A stretch of DNA of 24,118 nucleotides from UBA7867 sp964579205 (GTDB lineage: Bacteria > Bacillota > Clostridia > Christensenellales > UBA1242), in contig CAZOFH010000013.1 of NCBI GenBank assembly GCA_964579205.1, positions 1-24,118 of the forward strand. The letters run 5' to 3'. A program made the position numbers and the translations under genes. The notes beneath the pieces are model-generated. The model saw nothing but the letters and a program-made list of their open reading frames with translations, searched no databases and was not told the origin of the DNA. Of this stretch, positions 8,516 through 16,345 are shown piece after piece; the stretch's first letter is position 1; every line of letters begins with the position of its first letter.

Positions 8516-8701
8516 ATGGCAAGAAAAAGTATGATTTTAAAGGCTAAAAAGCCTCAAAAGTTTTCAACCCGTGAATACACTCGTTGTTCTATCTGTGGTC
8601 GTCCTCACGCTGTTCTCAAAAAATATGGTATCTGCCGTATTTGCTTTAGAGAAATGGCTTACCGTGGAGCAATTCCAGGCGTTAGAAAGGCTAGTTGGTA
8701 A
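8516..8701 (+). CDS. rpsZ: 30S ribosomal protein S14, zinc-binding type (type Z)
   Basis: Short 61-aa S14 of the 30S head. The zinc site is C24-x2-C27 ... C40-x2-C43 (RCSICGRP and GICRICFRE), so this is the C+ form. The ending AYRGAIPGVRKASW is typical. Bacteria with both forms swap to a Cys-less S14 under zinc limitation; no second copy is in the window. A strong AGGAGG precedes the ATG and another follows for rpsH. Also named rpsN. Confidence 0.97.
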   Translation: MARKSMILKAKKPQKFSTREYTRCSICGRPHAVLKKYGICRICFREMAYRGAIPGVRKASW

Positions 8702-8710
8702 GGAGGAATT

Positions 8711-9106
8711 ATGGTAGTTACAGATGTTATTTCGGATATGTTGACTCGCATTAGAAATGCAATCAACGCAAAACACGAAACAGTTGATATTCCTACTAGC
8801 AAGGTTAAGGTTGCTATTGCCACTATCCTTAAAGATGAGGGATACATAGCGGATTTTGCTGTAGTAGGCGAAGGTGTGGAGCAAAATATCCACATCACTC
8901 TAAAAATGGATGCTGGAAAGTATGTTATTACAGGCTTAAAGAGGATTTCAAAACCGGGTTTGCGTATCTACGCAAGCGTTGACAAATTGCCTAAGGTAAT
9001 CAACGGTCTCGGTATTGCGATTATCTCTACCAGCAAAGGTATTATGACAGATAGGCAAGCACGCGCCCAAGGTGTTGGTGGCGAAGTGTTGGCTTACGTA
9101 TGGTAG
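8711..9106 (+). CDS. rpsH: 30S ribosomal protein S8
   Basis: Primary 16S-binding protein and, in E. coli, the autoregulator of the spc operon. Length 131 aa is normal. DVISDMLTRIRNAINAKHETVDIP (about 4-27), KRISKPGLRIY and the C-terminal SIS-type segment TSKGIMTDRQARAQGVGGEVLAYVW are clear. AGGAGG lies 6 nt before the ATG. Its end carries a TAGGAGG that serves as part of the rplF ribosome site. Confidence 0.98.
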   Translation: MVVTDVISDMLTRIRNAINAKHETVDIPTSKVKVAIATILKDEGYIADFAVVGEGVEQNIHITLKMDAGKYVITGLKRISKPGLRIYASVDKLPKVINGLGIAIISTSKGIMTDRQARAQGVGGEVLAYVW

Positions 9107-9119
9107 GAGGTGTGGCTGT

Positions 9120-9665
9120 ATGTCAAGAATAGGTAAGAAACCTATCGTTTTGCCTGACGGTGTAGACTTTGCAGTTTCTACACACAACATTGTTACAGTT
9201 TCAGGTAAACTAGGTAAGTTAGAACAAAAAGTTAGCGACTTGTTAAAAGTCGAACTAGTTGATGGCAGTATCGTTGTTACCACTCTAAACAATTCTAGAG
9301 AAGCAAACAGTCAGCACGGTCTCTTCCGTACTTTGATTGCTAATATGGTTGAGGGTGTAACCAACGGTTTTAGCAAAAGCTTGATTATCAACGGTGTAGG
9401 TTACAAAGTTTTTGAGAGACCTACAGGTATTGAATTGAAAATCGGATACAGTCACCCTGTATACTTTGATGCTCCTGAAGGCATCAAGATTACTTGCCCA
9501 AGTCAGCAAGATATTAAGGTATCAGGTTTTGACAAACAAAAGGTCGGACAAGTAGCAGCGAATATTCGCGCTATTCAACCAGTTGAGCCTTACCACGCTT
9601 ACGGAATTCGTTACTCTGATGAGGAAGTAATCCGCAAGGAAGGTAAGACTGCTGCTAAAAAGTAG
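9120..9665 (+). CDS. rplF: 50S ribosomal protein L6
   Basis: 50S protein near the sarcin-ricin loop. The correct start is the ATG at 9120, giving 181 aa (MSRIGKKPIVLPDGV...). It lies about 10 nt after TAGGAGGTG, and a longer in-frame reading from 9072 would run back through the end of rpsH with no family match. The C-terminal repeat holds GYSHPVYFDAPEGI, GFDKQKVGQVAANIRA and EPYHAYGIRY. Placed between rpsH and rplR as expected. Confidence 0.97.
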   Translation: MSRIGKKPIVLPDGVDFAVSTHNIVTVSGKLGKLEQKVSDLLKVELVDGSIVVTTLNNSREANSQHGLFRTLIANMVEGVTNGFSKSLIINGVGYKVFERPTGIELKIGYSHPVYFDAPEGIKITCPSQQDIKVSGFDKQKVGQVAANIRAIQPVEPYHAYGIRYSDEEVIRKEGKTAAKK

Positions 9666-9683
9666 TAAGGAGAGGTAGTACTT

Positions 9684-10052
9684 ATGATTAGTAAATTAGA
9701 TAAGAACCAAGAGCGTCAACGTAGACACGCTCGCGTTCGCAAGCACATTGCCGGTACTGCTGACCGTCCTAGATTGGTAGTTTACCGCAGTTTGTCTAAC
9801 ATTTATGCTCAAATCATCGACGATACAAAAGGTATGACATTGTGCTCTGCTAGTACTCTAGAGAAGGGTTTGAGTGCTGAATTGAAAGGCAAGACAAAAT
9901 CTGAGCAGGCTGCTGTGATCGGTGCAACCGTTGCAAAGCGTGCAAAAGAAAAGAAAATTAGCCAAGTGGTTTTTGACCGCGGTGGTTATCTTTACACAGG
10001 TCGAGTAAAGAATGTTGCTGACAGCGCTCGCGCTGAAGGTTTGGATTTCTAG
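9684..10052 (+). CDS. rplR: 50S ribosomal protein L18
   Basis: 5S rRNA-binding protein of the central protuberance. At 122 aa it has the usual length. The basic N-terminus (KNQERQRRHARVRKHIAGT), PRLVVYRSLSNIYAQIIDD and the C-terminal FDRGGYLYTGRVKNVADSAR with AEGLDF are diagnostic. AAGGAGAGG precedes the start. rpsE begins 9 nt after the stop, with its ribosome site overlapping the stop codon (TAGGAGG). Confidence 0.98.
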   Translation: MISKLDKNQERQRRHARVRKHIAGTADRPRLVVYRSLSNIYAQIIDDTKGMTLCSASTLEKGLSAELKGKTKSEQAAVIGATVAKRAKEKKISQVVFDRGGYLYTGRVKNVADSARAEGLDF

Positions 10053-10061
10053 GAGGATAAA

Positions 10062-10622
10062 ATGGCAGAAGTTAATACAAAAAACAATGACAAACGCCGC
10101 CCAGAAGGCAACCGTCCTCGTGGCAGAAGAGAAGACCGTAAGCCTGTTGACGATGGTTTGGAAAAGCGTATGGTTAATGTCCGTACAGTTCAAAAGACCG
10201 TCAAAGGTGGTAGGACTATGAGTTTTAGCGCTCTTTGCGTAGTCGGCGACAAGAAAGGTCGTGTAGGTATCGGTACTGGTAAGGCTAGAGAGACTGTCAA
10301 CGCAATCGAAAAAGGCTTTAACGAAGCCAAAAAGAATATGATTACAGTTAGTATGGCTGGCACAACCATTCCTCACGAGATTTCTATGAAGTATGGTGCA
10401 ACAATCATTGATTTGATGCCTGCAAAAGAGGGTACTGGTGTAATCGCTGGTGGTACCGCTCGTCCTGTACTGGAGTTGGCTGGTATCAAAGACATTACTG
10501 CAAAAAATCACGGCAGTAACAACAAAATCAACACAGTTAGAGCGACTTTTGAGGCACTCAAGGCATTGCGTACCGCAGAGCAAATCGCTGCTAGCCGTGG
10601 CAAAAAAGTAGAAGAGTTGTAG
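10062..10622 (+). CDS. rpsE: 30S ribosomal protein S5
   Basis: 30S protein involved in decoding accuracy and mRNA entry. At 186 aa it is slightly long because of a basic, Asn/Arg-rich N-terminus of about 30 residues. The family body begins near EKRMVNVRTVQKTVKGGR. GDKKGRVGIGTGKARE, GTTIPHEI, PAKEGTGVIAGG and ELAGIKDITAK then GSNNKIN are present in order. The stop overlaps the next ribosome site (TAGGAGG), the spacing used through this part of the operon. Confidence 0.97.
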   Translation: MAEVNTKNNDKRRPEGNRPRGRREDRKPVDDGLEKRMVNVRTVQKTVKGGRTMSFSALCVVGDKKGRVGIGTGKARETVNAIEKGFNEAKKNMITVSMAGTTIPHEISMKYGATIIDLMPAKEGTGVIAGGTARPVLELAGIKDITAKNHGSNNKINTVRATFEALKALRTAEQIAASRGKKVEEL

Positions 10623-10632
10623 GAGGCGGATT

Positions 10633-10842
10633 ATGGCAAAAGAAACAAGTAAGTCGTCTACTGCGACAAAACAAATTCAAATAAAATTGATTCACAGTGC
10701 AATCTGTACTAACCCAAAACAACGCAAGACTTTGCGCGCTTTGGGCTTGACCAAAATCAACCAAGTCAAGGTTATGCCTGACAACGAGTGCATTCGCGGT
10801 ATGATTAGGGTCGTAGCACACCTTGTACAGGTGACAGAATAG
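10633..10842 (+). CDS. rpmD: 50S ribosomal protein L30
   Basis: Small 50S protein. The family body starts near KQIQIKLIHSAICTNPKQRK (13-32) and runs through LGLTKINQVKVMPDNECIRGMI, ending VAHLVQVTE. A Ser/Thr/Lys lead of about 12 residues makes it 69 aa rather than about 60. TAGGAGG before the start is shared with the rpsE stop. It sits between rpsE and rplO as expected. Confidence 0.96.
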   Translation: MAKETSKSSTATKQIQIKLIHSAICTNPKQRKTLRALGLTKINQVKVMPDNECIRGMIRVVAHLVQVTE

Positions 10843-10852
10843 GAGGTTTATT

Positions 10853-11299
10853 ATGGAATTACACACATTATCTCCTGCTGCTAATTCAAAGCACCGCGTG
10901 CGCCGCGTAGGTCGTGGTCGTGGTTCTGGATTAGGCAAGACTTCTGGCCGTGGTGAAAACGGTCAAAACAAGCGTTCTGGTGGCGGAGTTCGCCCTATGT
11001 TTGAGGGTGGTCAGATGCCATTGATGCTTCACCTTGGTAAGCGTGGCTTTACCAATGGCAAATTTATGGCTCAATACTCAATTGTTAACGTATCACAGCT
11101 AAATTGCTTTGATGAAGGTACAGTAGTTACCGCAGAATTATTAAAGCAAAAGAGAATCATAAGCAAAATCGAAAAAGATGGCTTGAAAGTACTTGGTGAT
11201 GGTAAACTTGAAAAAGCTTTGACAGTCAAAGCTAATAAATTTACTCAGTCAGCAATCAAGAAGATTCAAAAAGCTGGCGGAACAATTGAGGAGGCATAA
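10853..11299 (+). CDS. rplO: 50S ribosomal protein L15
   Basis: Late-assembly 50S protein. Length 148 aa is normal. The glycine/arginine-rich N-terminal arm (VRRVGRGRGSGLGKTSGRGE, about 16-35), RPMFEGGQMPLMLHLGKRGF and the C-terminal globular part ending FTQSAIKKIQKAGGTIEEA fit the family. Its TAA overlaps the secY ATG (TAATG), so SecY synthesis is probably coupled to it. Confidence 0.97.
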   Translation: MELHTLSPAANSKHRVRRVGRGRGSGLGKTSGRGENGQNKRSGGGVRPMFEGGQMPLMLHLGKRGFTNGKFMAQYSIVNVSQLNCFDEGTVVTAELLKQKRIISKIEKDGLKVLGDGKLEKALTVKANKFTQSAIKKIQKAGGTIEEA

Positions 11300-12618
11300 T
11301 GTTTCAGACATTAATTAATGGTTTCAAACAAAAAGACATTAGAAAAAAACTATTGATAATCATAGCAATCTTGCTAGTTTATCGTATCGGATGTTGGATA
11401 CCTATCCCAGGGCTAAACATTGACCCTGAGAGCGGAATTTTGAGCAGTATGTCTGGCGGCAGTTTCTTGACTCTGTTGAGTGCTGTCTCGGGTGGCGCGC
11501 TCGCGAATGGTTCTTTGCTAGCGCTAGGTGTGGTACCATACATCTCTGCATCCATCATTATGCAACTTTTGACAGTTGCTATACCAGCGCTCGAGCGTTT
11601 GAGCAAGTCTGGTGAAGATGGACGCAAAAAAATCGCTTTTTATACTCGTATTGCGGCTCTGATATTCTCTGTAATTCAAGCCATCGCAATCGTAGTAGCA
11701 CTGAATGGAAATGGCGCAATCAAGACCGAACTCTTTGGCGCTGGTATGGAATGGCTGATGCCTACTATCATCGTGTTTGTTTTGGTCGCTGGTGGTATGT
11801 TTACTCTGTGGCTCGGTGAAAAAATCACTGACCAAGGTATCGGCAACGGTGTATCGCTACTGATTTTCGTTGGTATCGTATCTAGTGCTGGTACTACACT
11901 TCTCAACCTTATTACTGGTGCTGCTGACATTTCTGTTTTGTGGGACATCATTATCTTTATCGCTGTAATGCTAGTTATCTTCGGTGCCATCGTCTTTGTT
12001 GACTTGGCAGAGCGCAAGATTCCTGTGCAATACGCAAAACAAGTCAAGGGTCGCAAGATGTACGGCGGACAATCCACTGTTATCCCTATGAAAGTGAATA
12101 GCAATGGTGTATTGCCTATCATCTTCGCTACCGCACTTGTTACATTCCCTCAGTTGCTTTTCCAAATGTTCTGGCCTGACACAGGCTTCTATATCTGGTG
12201 GTCAACTTATGTAGGTACTGGTACAGTTCTTTACTTTTTGTTCAACGCTGTGTTTATATTCTTCTTCTCGTATTTTTATGCACAAATTACATTCAATCCA
12301 GAAGAAGTTTCACGCAACTTGCAGCAGAGTGGAGGATTTATACCGGGTATTCGTGCGGGTCGTCCGACTATGGATTACCTCAAAAAGATTAACAACCGTA
12401 TCACATTCTTTGGCGCGATGTACCTGACAGTCATCTTTATTATACCGACACTGATATTCTCAATCTTGGGCTTGGGTATCGGTTCTGCCGACTCAAATAC
12501 AATGTTGAGCGCATTTAGTGTAACTGGTATGCTGATTGTTGTTAGCGTCGCTCTGGAATTTGATAAACAACTTGATGCTCAAATGCTAATGAAAAATTAT
12601 CGAGGATTTTTAAAATAA
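11299..12618 (+). CDS. secY: Protein translocase subunit SecY
   Basis: Channel subunit of the SecYEG translocon in the cytoplasmic membrane. The 439-aa protein shows ten hydrophobic segments. TM1 includes RIGCWIPIPGLN (29-40). The plug region carries SGGSFLTLLSAVSGGALANGS (52-72). The cytoplasmic loop that meets SecA and the ribosome reads GGFIPGIRAGRPT (345-357). IPVQYAKQVKGRKMYGG (241-257) marks the earlier cytosolic loop. Length and order are normal. It starts on the rplO stop and is followed after 42 nt by the adk-like gene. Confidence 0.97.
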   Translation: MFQTLINGFKQKDIRKKLLIIIAILLVYRIGCWIPIPGLNIDPESGILSSMSGGSFLTLLSAVSGGALANGSLLALGVVPYISASIIMQLLTVAIPALERLSKSGEDGRKKIAFYTRIAALIFSVIQAIAIVVALNGNGAIKTELFGAGMEWLMPTIIVFVLVAGGMFTLWLGEKITDQGIGNGVSLLIFVGIVSSAGTTLLNLITGAADISVLWDIIIFIAVMLVIFGAIVFVDLAERKIPVQYAKQVKGRKMYGGQSTVIPMKVNSNGVLPIIFATALVTFPQLLFQMFWPDTGFYIWWSTYVGTGTVLYFLFNAVFIFFFSYFYAQITFNPEEVSRNLQQSGGFIPGIRAGRPTMDYLKKINNRITFFGAMYLTVIFIIPTLIFSILGLGIGSADSNTMLSAFSVTGMLIVVSVALEFDKQLDAQMLMKNYRGFLK

Positions 12619-12660
12619 TTCGTTCAAAATCAAATTTGTGCGAGTGTTTTAGGAGGAGTA

Positions 12661-13308
12661 ATGAAATTAGCGATATTGGGTGCCGCTGGTAGTGGAAAGG
12701 GGCAGAATACGAGTAGGATTGCCGAAAAGTATAATCTGCATCACGTGGTGGTGGGCGACATTGTCAAAGCCGAAATCCGCAACAAAACGGAGGTGGGCAA
12801 GATAATGTACGCTTTCACTAGCACTGGGCGCTTTGTGCCTAGCGATATAGTGATGCAGGTGTTGGTGAACCAACTCAACACTTTCCCTCAAAACGAAGGC
12901 TTTATTATCGATACTGCGCCACTCAATATGGAGCAGTACTCAAAAATGACCGATTTGGTCACTCTCGATGCTGTTGTTTCACTCGAAGTCACTGACTACA
13001 ATGTCCTGAGGCGTCGTACTTTGAACAGAATGATTTGTCCAAAGTGCCGCGCGGTTACTTCGGTGGCAGAAGCGCCTGATAATCTCTGTAGGCTGTGCGG
13101 GGCAACTTTGGAGCACAGGTATGACGACAATCTAGAGACTGTAAACTTTCGGATTGCTCAGTACTTGCGCGAAACAGTCCCTGTCCTCGAGCAGTTTGAG
13201 AAAGCAGGCAAATTAATCAGAGTAAATGCTGATCAAAGTAAAGAAGAAGTTTTCTGCGAGATATGTCGCAAAATTGACGAATTTTTTGCAAAAAACTCTA
13301 ATAATTAA
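12661..13308 (+). CDS. Divergent adenylate kinase family protein with altered AMP site
   Basis: Occupies the usual adk place between secY and map and has adk size (215 aa). The P-loop GAAGSGKG (7-14), Arg119 and Arg123 in RRRTLNRMIC, a Cys4 lid (C126-x2-C129 ... C143-x2-C146) and RYDDNLETVNFR (153-164) match long-form, zinc-lid adenylate kinase. The AMP side does not. The conserved DGFPRT becomes DTAPLN (84-89), losing Arg88. TGD becomes VGD (31-33), Arg36 is Lys, and GKGTQ is GKGQN. Gln92 is kept. It may have changed acceptor choice or reduced activity. The family assignment is firm, the activity is not. Confidence 0.85.
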   Translation: MKLAILGAAGSGKGQNTSRIAEKYNLHHVVVGDIVKAEIRNKTEVGKIMYAFTSTGRFVPSDIVMQVLVNQLNTFPQNEGFIIDTAPLNMEQYSKMTDLVTLDAVVSLEVTDYNVLRRRTLNRMICPKCRAVTSVAEAPDNLCRLCGATLEHRYDDNLETVNFRIAQYLRETVPVLEQFEKAGKLIRVNADQSKEEVFCEICRKIDEFFAKNSNN

Positions 13309-13328
13309 AAAGGAATGGTCAAATCCTT

Positions 13329-14093
13329 ATGATTACAATCAAAACACCTCATCAAATTGAGTTGATGCGTCATAGTGGACAGATTATGAAAGAGATTTTC
13401 ATCGGTCTGCGCGATGTGATTAAACCGGGGATAACGACCAAAGATATCGACACTTGGGTCTATGACTACATTATTAGTCACGGCTGCAAGCCGTCGTGTC
13501 TAGGTTACCAAGGTTATCCTGCCTCAGTCTGTACTTCGGTAAATGACGTTGTGGTGCACGGGATACCTGACGACACCGTTCTCCAAGAGGGTGACATCGT
13601 CAGCGTGGACTTGTGCGTGCAGTACAAGGGAGTGAATACCGATGCCTGCAGGACTTATCCTGTCGGCAAAGTATCTCCTGAGGTTGAAAAACTCATCGCC
13701 GTGACAAAGCAGTCTTTCTTTGAGGCGCTTAAAGGTCTCAAGGCGGGCAGTTTTGTAGGCGATATTGGTGAGGCTGTGCAAAAGTTTGTAGAGCCAAAGG
13801 GTTACTCTTTGGTACGCGAGATGCAGGGGCACGGGATAGGTCTATCTATCCACGAGGACCCGGGCATCCCAAACTATGGCAAGGCGGGGACGGGCGTTCG
13901 TTTGCGTGAAAATATGGCGATATGTATCGAGCCTATGGTGAATATGGGATCGAGACATATCACGATTTCGAGCGAGGATGGCTGGACTTGCCGTACAAGA
14001 GATGGCAAATGGGCTGCTCATTATGAGAATACTATCCTTATCAAAAAAGACGGTATTGAAATAATGACTCTTGAGGAGGACTGGAATGAATAG
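13329..14093 (+). CDS. map: Methionine aminopeptidase, type I
   Basis: Removes N-terminal methionine from nascent proteins, following deformylation. The 254-aa protein has the pita-bread fold signature and all five metal ligands: D94 (VSVDL), D105 (TDACRT), H168 (MQGHGIG), E201 (CIEPMV) and E233 (HYENT). The substrate-binding H77 in VVHGIPDD is also kept. It lacks the N-terminal SEC-C extension seen in some relatives. The ribosome site AAGGAATGG is weaker than its neighbours'. Its last codons overlap the next gene by 8 nt. Confidence 0.96.
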   Translation: MITIKTPHQIELMRHSGQIMKEIFIGLRDVIKPGITTKDIDTWVYDYIISHGCKPSCLGYQGYPASVCTSVNDVVVHGIPDDTVLQEGDIVSVDLCVQYKGVNTDACRTYPVGKVSPEVEKLIAVTKQSFFEALKGLKAGSFVGDIGEAVQKFVEPKGYSLVREMQGHGIGLSIHEDPGIPNYGKAGTGVRLRENMAICIEPMVNMGSRHITISSEDGWTCRTRDGKWAAHYENTILIKKDGIEIMTLEEDWNE

Positions 14094-14373
14094 TTTTGCT
14101 CTTGGCTCTGTCGTGGTGTCCACGCAGGGTCACGATTGTGGACAATTATATGTTGTCGTGGAGATGGGCGAGGATAGAATTAAGGTTTGCGATGGCAAGT
14201 TCAAGTTGTTGAAAAAGCCGAAAATCAAAAACCCAACACATATCAAATGTACCAGTTTTGTCGATGACGAAATTGCCGCAAAACTATCCCAAGGACTAAA
14301 AATCAACGACCAGATGATTTATCACGCTATAATTAAAGCAAAAAAATTATTGAAGGAGGATTTGTATGGCTAA
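14086..14373 (+). CDS. KOW-domain RNA-binding protein (L14e/L27e-like)
   Basis: Small 95-aa basic protein of the type found between map and infA in many Clostridia. The KOW-like strand reads FALGSVVVSTQGHDCGQLYVVVE (4-26), followed by KFKLLKKPKIKNPTHIK, typical of the L6e/L14e/L27e-like bacterial family. Its exact role is unknown; ribosome or RNA association is inferred from fold and neighbours. The ATG at 14086 is chosen because GGAGGA lies at 14075-14080; an earlier in-frame TTG gives an unmatched lead. It overlaps map by 8 nt and infA by 8 nt. Confidence 0.85.
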   Translation: MNSFALGSVVVSTQGHDCGQLYVVVEMGEDRIKVCDGKFKLLKKPKIKNPTHIKCTSFVDDEIAAKLSQGLKINDQMIYHAIIKAKKLLKEDLYG

Positions 14374-14623
14374 TGATGACGCAATTAAGGTAGAGGGTAT
14401 CGTTATCGAGGCTCTGCCGGGTGCCAATTTTAAGGTTCAGTTGCCCAACGGTTATATAGTCAACGCCTATATGGCGGGCAAGGTTTACAAATCTCGTACC
14501 CGCGTGCTAGTCGGGGACAAAGTGACCGTAGTTTTATCACCATACGACCTTACCCATGGTCGCATAGTTTGGCGTACCGATGTGCGCAAAGCACAAACTA
14601 ATCCGTCTGCGGACGAAAACTAA
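14366..14623 (+). CDS. infA: Translation initiation factor IF-1, extended C-terminus
   Basis: OB-fold factor that blocks the A site during initiation. IKVEGIVIEALPGANFKVQLPNG (7-29) and LVGDKVTVVLSPYDLTHGRIVWR (48-70) are IF-1. The middle loop KVYKSRTRV replaces the common KIRMNYIRI, and about 15 extra residues follow the usual end at WR(K), giving 85 aa instead of about 72. The ATG overlaps the KOW gene by 8 nt, with AAGGAGG before it. Confidence 0.94.
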   Translation: MANDDAIKVEGIVIEALPGANFKVQLPNGYIVNAYMAGKVYKSRTRVLVGDKVTVVLSPYDLTHGRIVWRTDVRKAQTNPSADEN

Positions 14624-14642
14624 CAAACAAGGAGAAAACAAA

Positions 14643-14756
14643 ATGAAAGTTAAACCATCTGTTAAACCTATGTGCGACAAGTGTAAAGTAATTCGCCGCG
14701 AAGGAAAAGTAATGGTAATCTGTAAGAACAAAAAACACAAACAAGTTCAAGGTTAA
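14643..14756 (+). CDS. rpmJ: 50S ribosomal protein L36
   Basis: Short 37-aa zinc-ribbon protein of the 50S. The translation begins MKVKPSVKPMCDKCKVIRRE and ends KNKKHKQVQG. The zinc ligands C11, C14, C27 and H32 mark the zinc-binding form. AAGGAG lies just upstream, 19 nt after infA. The infA-rpmJ-rpsM order is the standard one. It is easily missed because of its size. Confidence 0.97.
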   Translation: MKVKPSVKPMCDKCKVIRREGKVMVICKNKKHKQVQG

Positions 14757-14780
14757 TTCTTCACTTGTTTTACTTTGAAA

Positions 14781-14850
14781 ATAACCGCCTCACAGCGCGG
14801 CTTTTGCTGGGGCGCTTATATAAAATGAATATCGCAGGCTTCCACCCTGC
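14781..14850 (+). promoter_or_regulatory. Structured spacer between rpmJ and rpsM
   Basis: The 118-nt gap is the longest inside the spc-alpha part of the operon. It holds a GC-rich hairpin with one bulge, CGCCT-CA-CAGC against GCTG-GGGCG (14786-14814), and a second stem GCAGG/CCTGC (14834-14850), then GGAGG for rpsM. There is no T-run, so it is not a terminator. In E. coli the equivalent place binds S4 to repress the alpha operon. Here a regulatory role is only inferred from position and folding. Confidence 0.4.
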
Positions 14851-14874
14851 ACACAAATTTTTGGAGGAAAATAA

Positions 14875-15264
14875 ATGGCACGTATAGCTGGTGTAGATTT
14901 ACCTAAAGAAAAGAGAATAGAAATCGGCTTGACCTATATCTATGGTATCGGCAAGGTAACATCTAACGAAATTTTGCAAAACGTGGGTATAAACCCAGAC
15001 ACACGCGTAAAAGACTTGACTGAGCAAGATGTCGCAAAGATTGCAAAGTACATTGAAAAGAGCGACTTGCAAGTTGAGGGTGATTTGCGCCGTGAAGTAA
15101 ACTTAAATATCAAGCGTTTGATGGAAATCGGTTGTAACCGTGGTATCCGTCACCGCCGTAATTTACCTGTACATGGTCAACGTACAAAGACAAATGCTCG
15201 TACTCGCAAAGGACCTCGTAAGACTGTATCTAGAGGTAAGACTAAAGTAGGTAAGAAAGGTTAA
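14875..15264 (+). CDS. rpsM: 30S ribosomal protein S13
   Basis: 30S head protein contacting the 50S (bridges B1a/b) and P-site tRNA. At 129 aa it is a little longer than the usual 121-125. MARIAGVDLPKEKRIEIGLTYIYGIG opens the protein, and RLMEIGCNRGIRHRRNLPVHGQ and RTKTNARTRKGP give the family's C-terminal RNA-binding stretch, ending in a basic tail. It follows TTGGAGG and is the first gene after the structured rpmJ-rpsM spacer. Confidence 0.98.
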   Translation: MARIAGVDLPKEKRIEIGLTYIYGIGKVTSNEILQNVGINPDTRVKDLTEQDVAKIAKYIEKSDLQVEGDLRREVNLNIKRLMEIGCNRGIRHRRNLPVHGQRTKTNARTRKGPRKTVSRGKTKVGKKG

Positions 15265-15286
15265 TAAGGGAGATTAAACTGTAATT

Positions 15287-15670
15287 ATGGAAAAATCAAC
15301 TAAAAAGAAAAGAGCAACCAAGAACTTGGGTACAGGTCAAGTTCACATCAAGTCTTCATTCAACAACAATATGGTCACAATTACCGACCAAAATGGTAAT
15401 GTTGTCGCTTGGAGTAGTAGTGGTAGCCTCAAATTCCGCAACTCTCGTAAAGACACCCCTTATGCTGCACAAATGGTAGCAGAGACTGCTGGTAAAAAGG
15501 CAAAAGATATGGGTATCAATCAAGTTGCAGTATTCGTAAAAGGTGCTGGTAGTGGTAGAGAATCTGCTATCCGCGCACTTCAAAATGTAGGACTAGAAGT
15601 TACATCGATCAAGGATGTTTCTGGTATTCCGTTTAACGGTTGCCGTCCTTCAAAAGCACGTCGTTGCTAA
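15287..15670 (+). CDS. rpsK: 30S ribosomal protein S11
   Basis: 30S platform protein near the mRNA exit and E site. At 127 aa it has the usual size. GQVHIKSSFNNNMVTITDQNGNVV (17-40), GSLKFRNSRKDTPYAAQMVAE and the C-terminal VFVKGAGSGRESAIRALQ, then DVSGIPFNGCRPSKARRC, are strongly conserved. Order rpsM-rpsK-rpsD-rpoA-rplQ is the classical alpha operon. Confidence 0.98.
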   Translation: MEKSTKKKRATKNLGTGQVHIKSSFNNNMVTITDQNGNVVAWSSSGSLKFRNSRKDTPYAAQMVAETAGKKAKDMGINQVAVFVKGAGSGRESAIRALQNVGLEVTSIKDVSGIPFNGCRPSKARRC

Positions 15671-15698
15671 TTAAAAAATTATAAGGAGTTCAATTAAT

Positions 15699-16325
15699 AT
15701 GGCAAAATATACGGGTGCAGATTGCAAACAGTGTAGACGTGAAGGCTGCAAGTTGTTCTTGAAGGGTGACCGTTGTGTAACTGGTAAGTGCGCTATGGAG
15801 CGTAGACCTACCGTTCCGGGTCAACACGGAGAGGCTTCTTTGCGCAAAAAGCCTACTGGTTATGCTTTGCAACTGCGTGAGAAACAAAAAGTTAAACGCG
15901 CGTATGGCTTGTTGGAGAGACAATTCAAAAAGTACTATCTAGAAGCGAAACGCCAAAAAGGTGCTACTGGTGAAGTTATGCTCTCTTTGTTGGAGAGAAG
16001 ATTGGACAACACCGTTTACCGTCTCGGTTTGGGTGCATCAAGGTCTGAATGTCGCCAAATCGTAAACCACGGTCACATTACTGTCAATGGTAAGACCGTC
16101 AACCTACCTTCTTACCAAGTGAAAGTTGGCGATGTTATCGCAGTTAAGGAAGCTGACCAATCGACCGCTCAATTCAAAGAAATTAAAGGCGGCAAGATTA
16201 TCGCTCCTAAGTGGTTGGAGGTTAATTCGGATACTTTGAGTGGTAAGGTTATTGCCAACCCTGACAGAAGTGACATTGACCTCAACATTAGTGAACACTT
16301 GATTATTGAGTTGTACTCAAGATAA
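15699..16325 (+). CDS. rpsD: 30S ribosomal protein S4, zinc-binding form
   Basis: Primary 16S-binding protein. At 208 aa it has normal length. The N-terminal zinc knuckle has C9, C12, C26 and C31 (DCKQC ... DRCVTGKCA), the positions of the Thermus form, plus an extra C17. The S4 RNA-binding domain (LERRLDNTVYRLGLGASRSE then RQIVNHGHITVNGKTVNLPS) lies at about 91-130. S4 represses the alpha operon in E. coli and its own gene in Bacillus. rpoA follows after 20 nt. Confidence 0.98.
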   Translation: MAKYTGADCKQCRREGCKLFLKGDRCVTGKCAMERRPTVPGQHGEASLRKKPTGYALQLREKQKVKRAYGLLERQFKKYYLEAKRQKGATGEVMLSLLERRLDNTVYRLGLGASRSECRQIVNHGHITVNGKTVNLPSYQVKVGDVIAVKEADQSTAQFKEIKGGKIIAPKWLEVNSDTLSGKVIANPDRSDIDLNISEHLIIELYSR

Positions 16326-16345
16326 TAATAATGGAGGGTAATATT

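Noticed and set aside
9072..9119. Longer N-terminus for L6
   Set aside because: The 16 extra residues overlap rpsH in another frame and match no L6; TAGGAGG supports the ATG at 9120.
14815..14830. TATATAAA before rpsM as a promoter
   Set aside because: No -35 box occurs at a suitable distance; the segment is simply AT-rich.
16331..16345. Upstream ATG for rpoA
   Set aside because: The codons include the ribosome site GGAGGG itself; the ATG at 16346 gives the family N-terminus.
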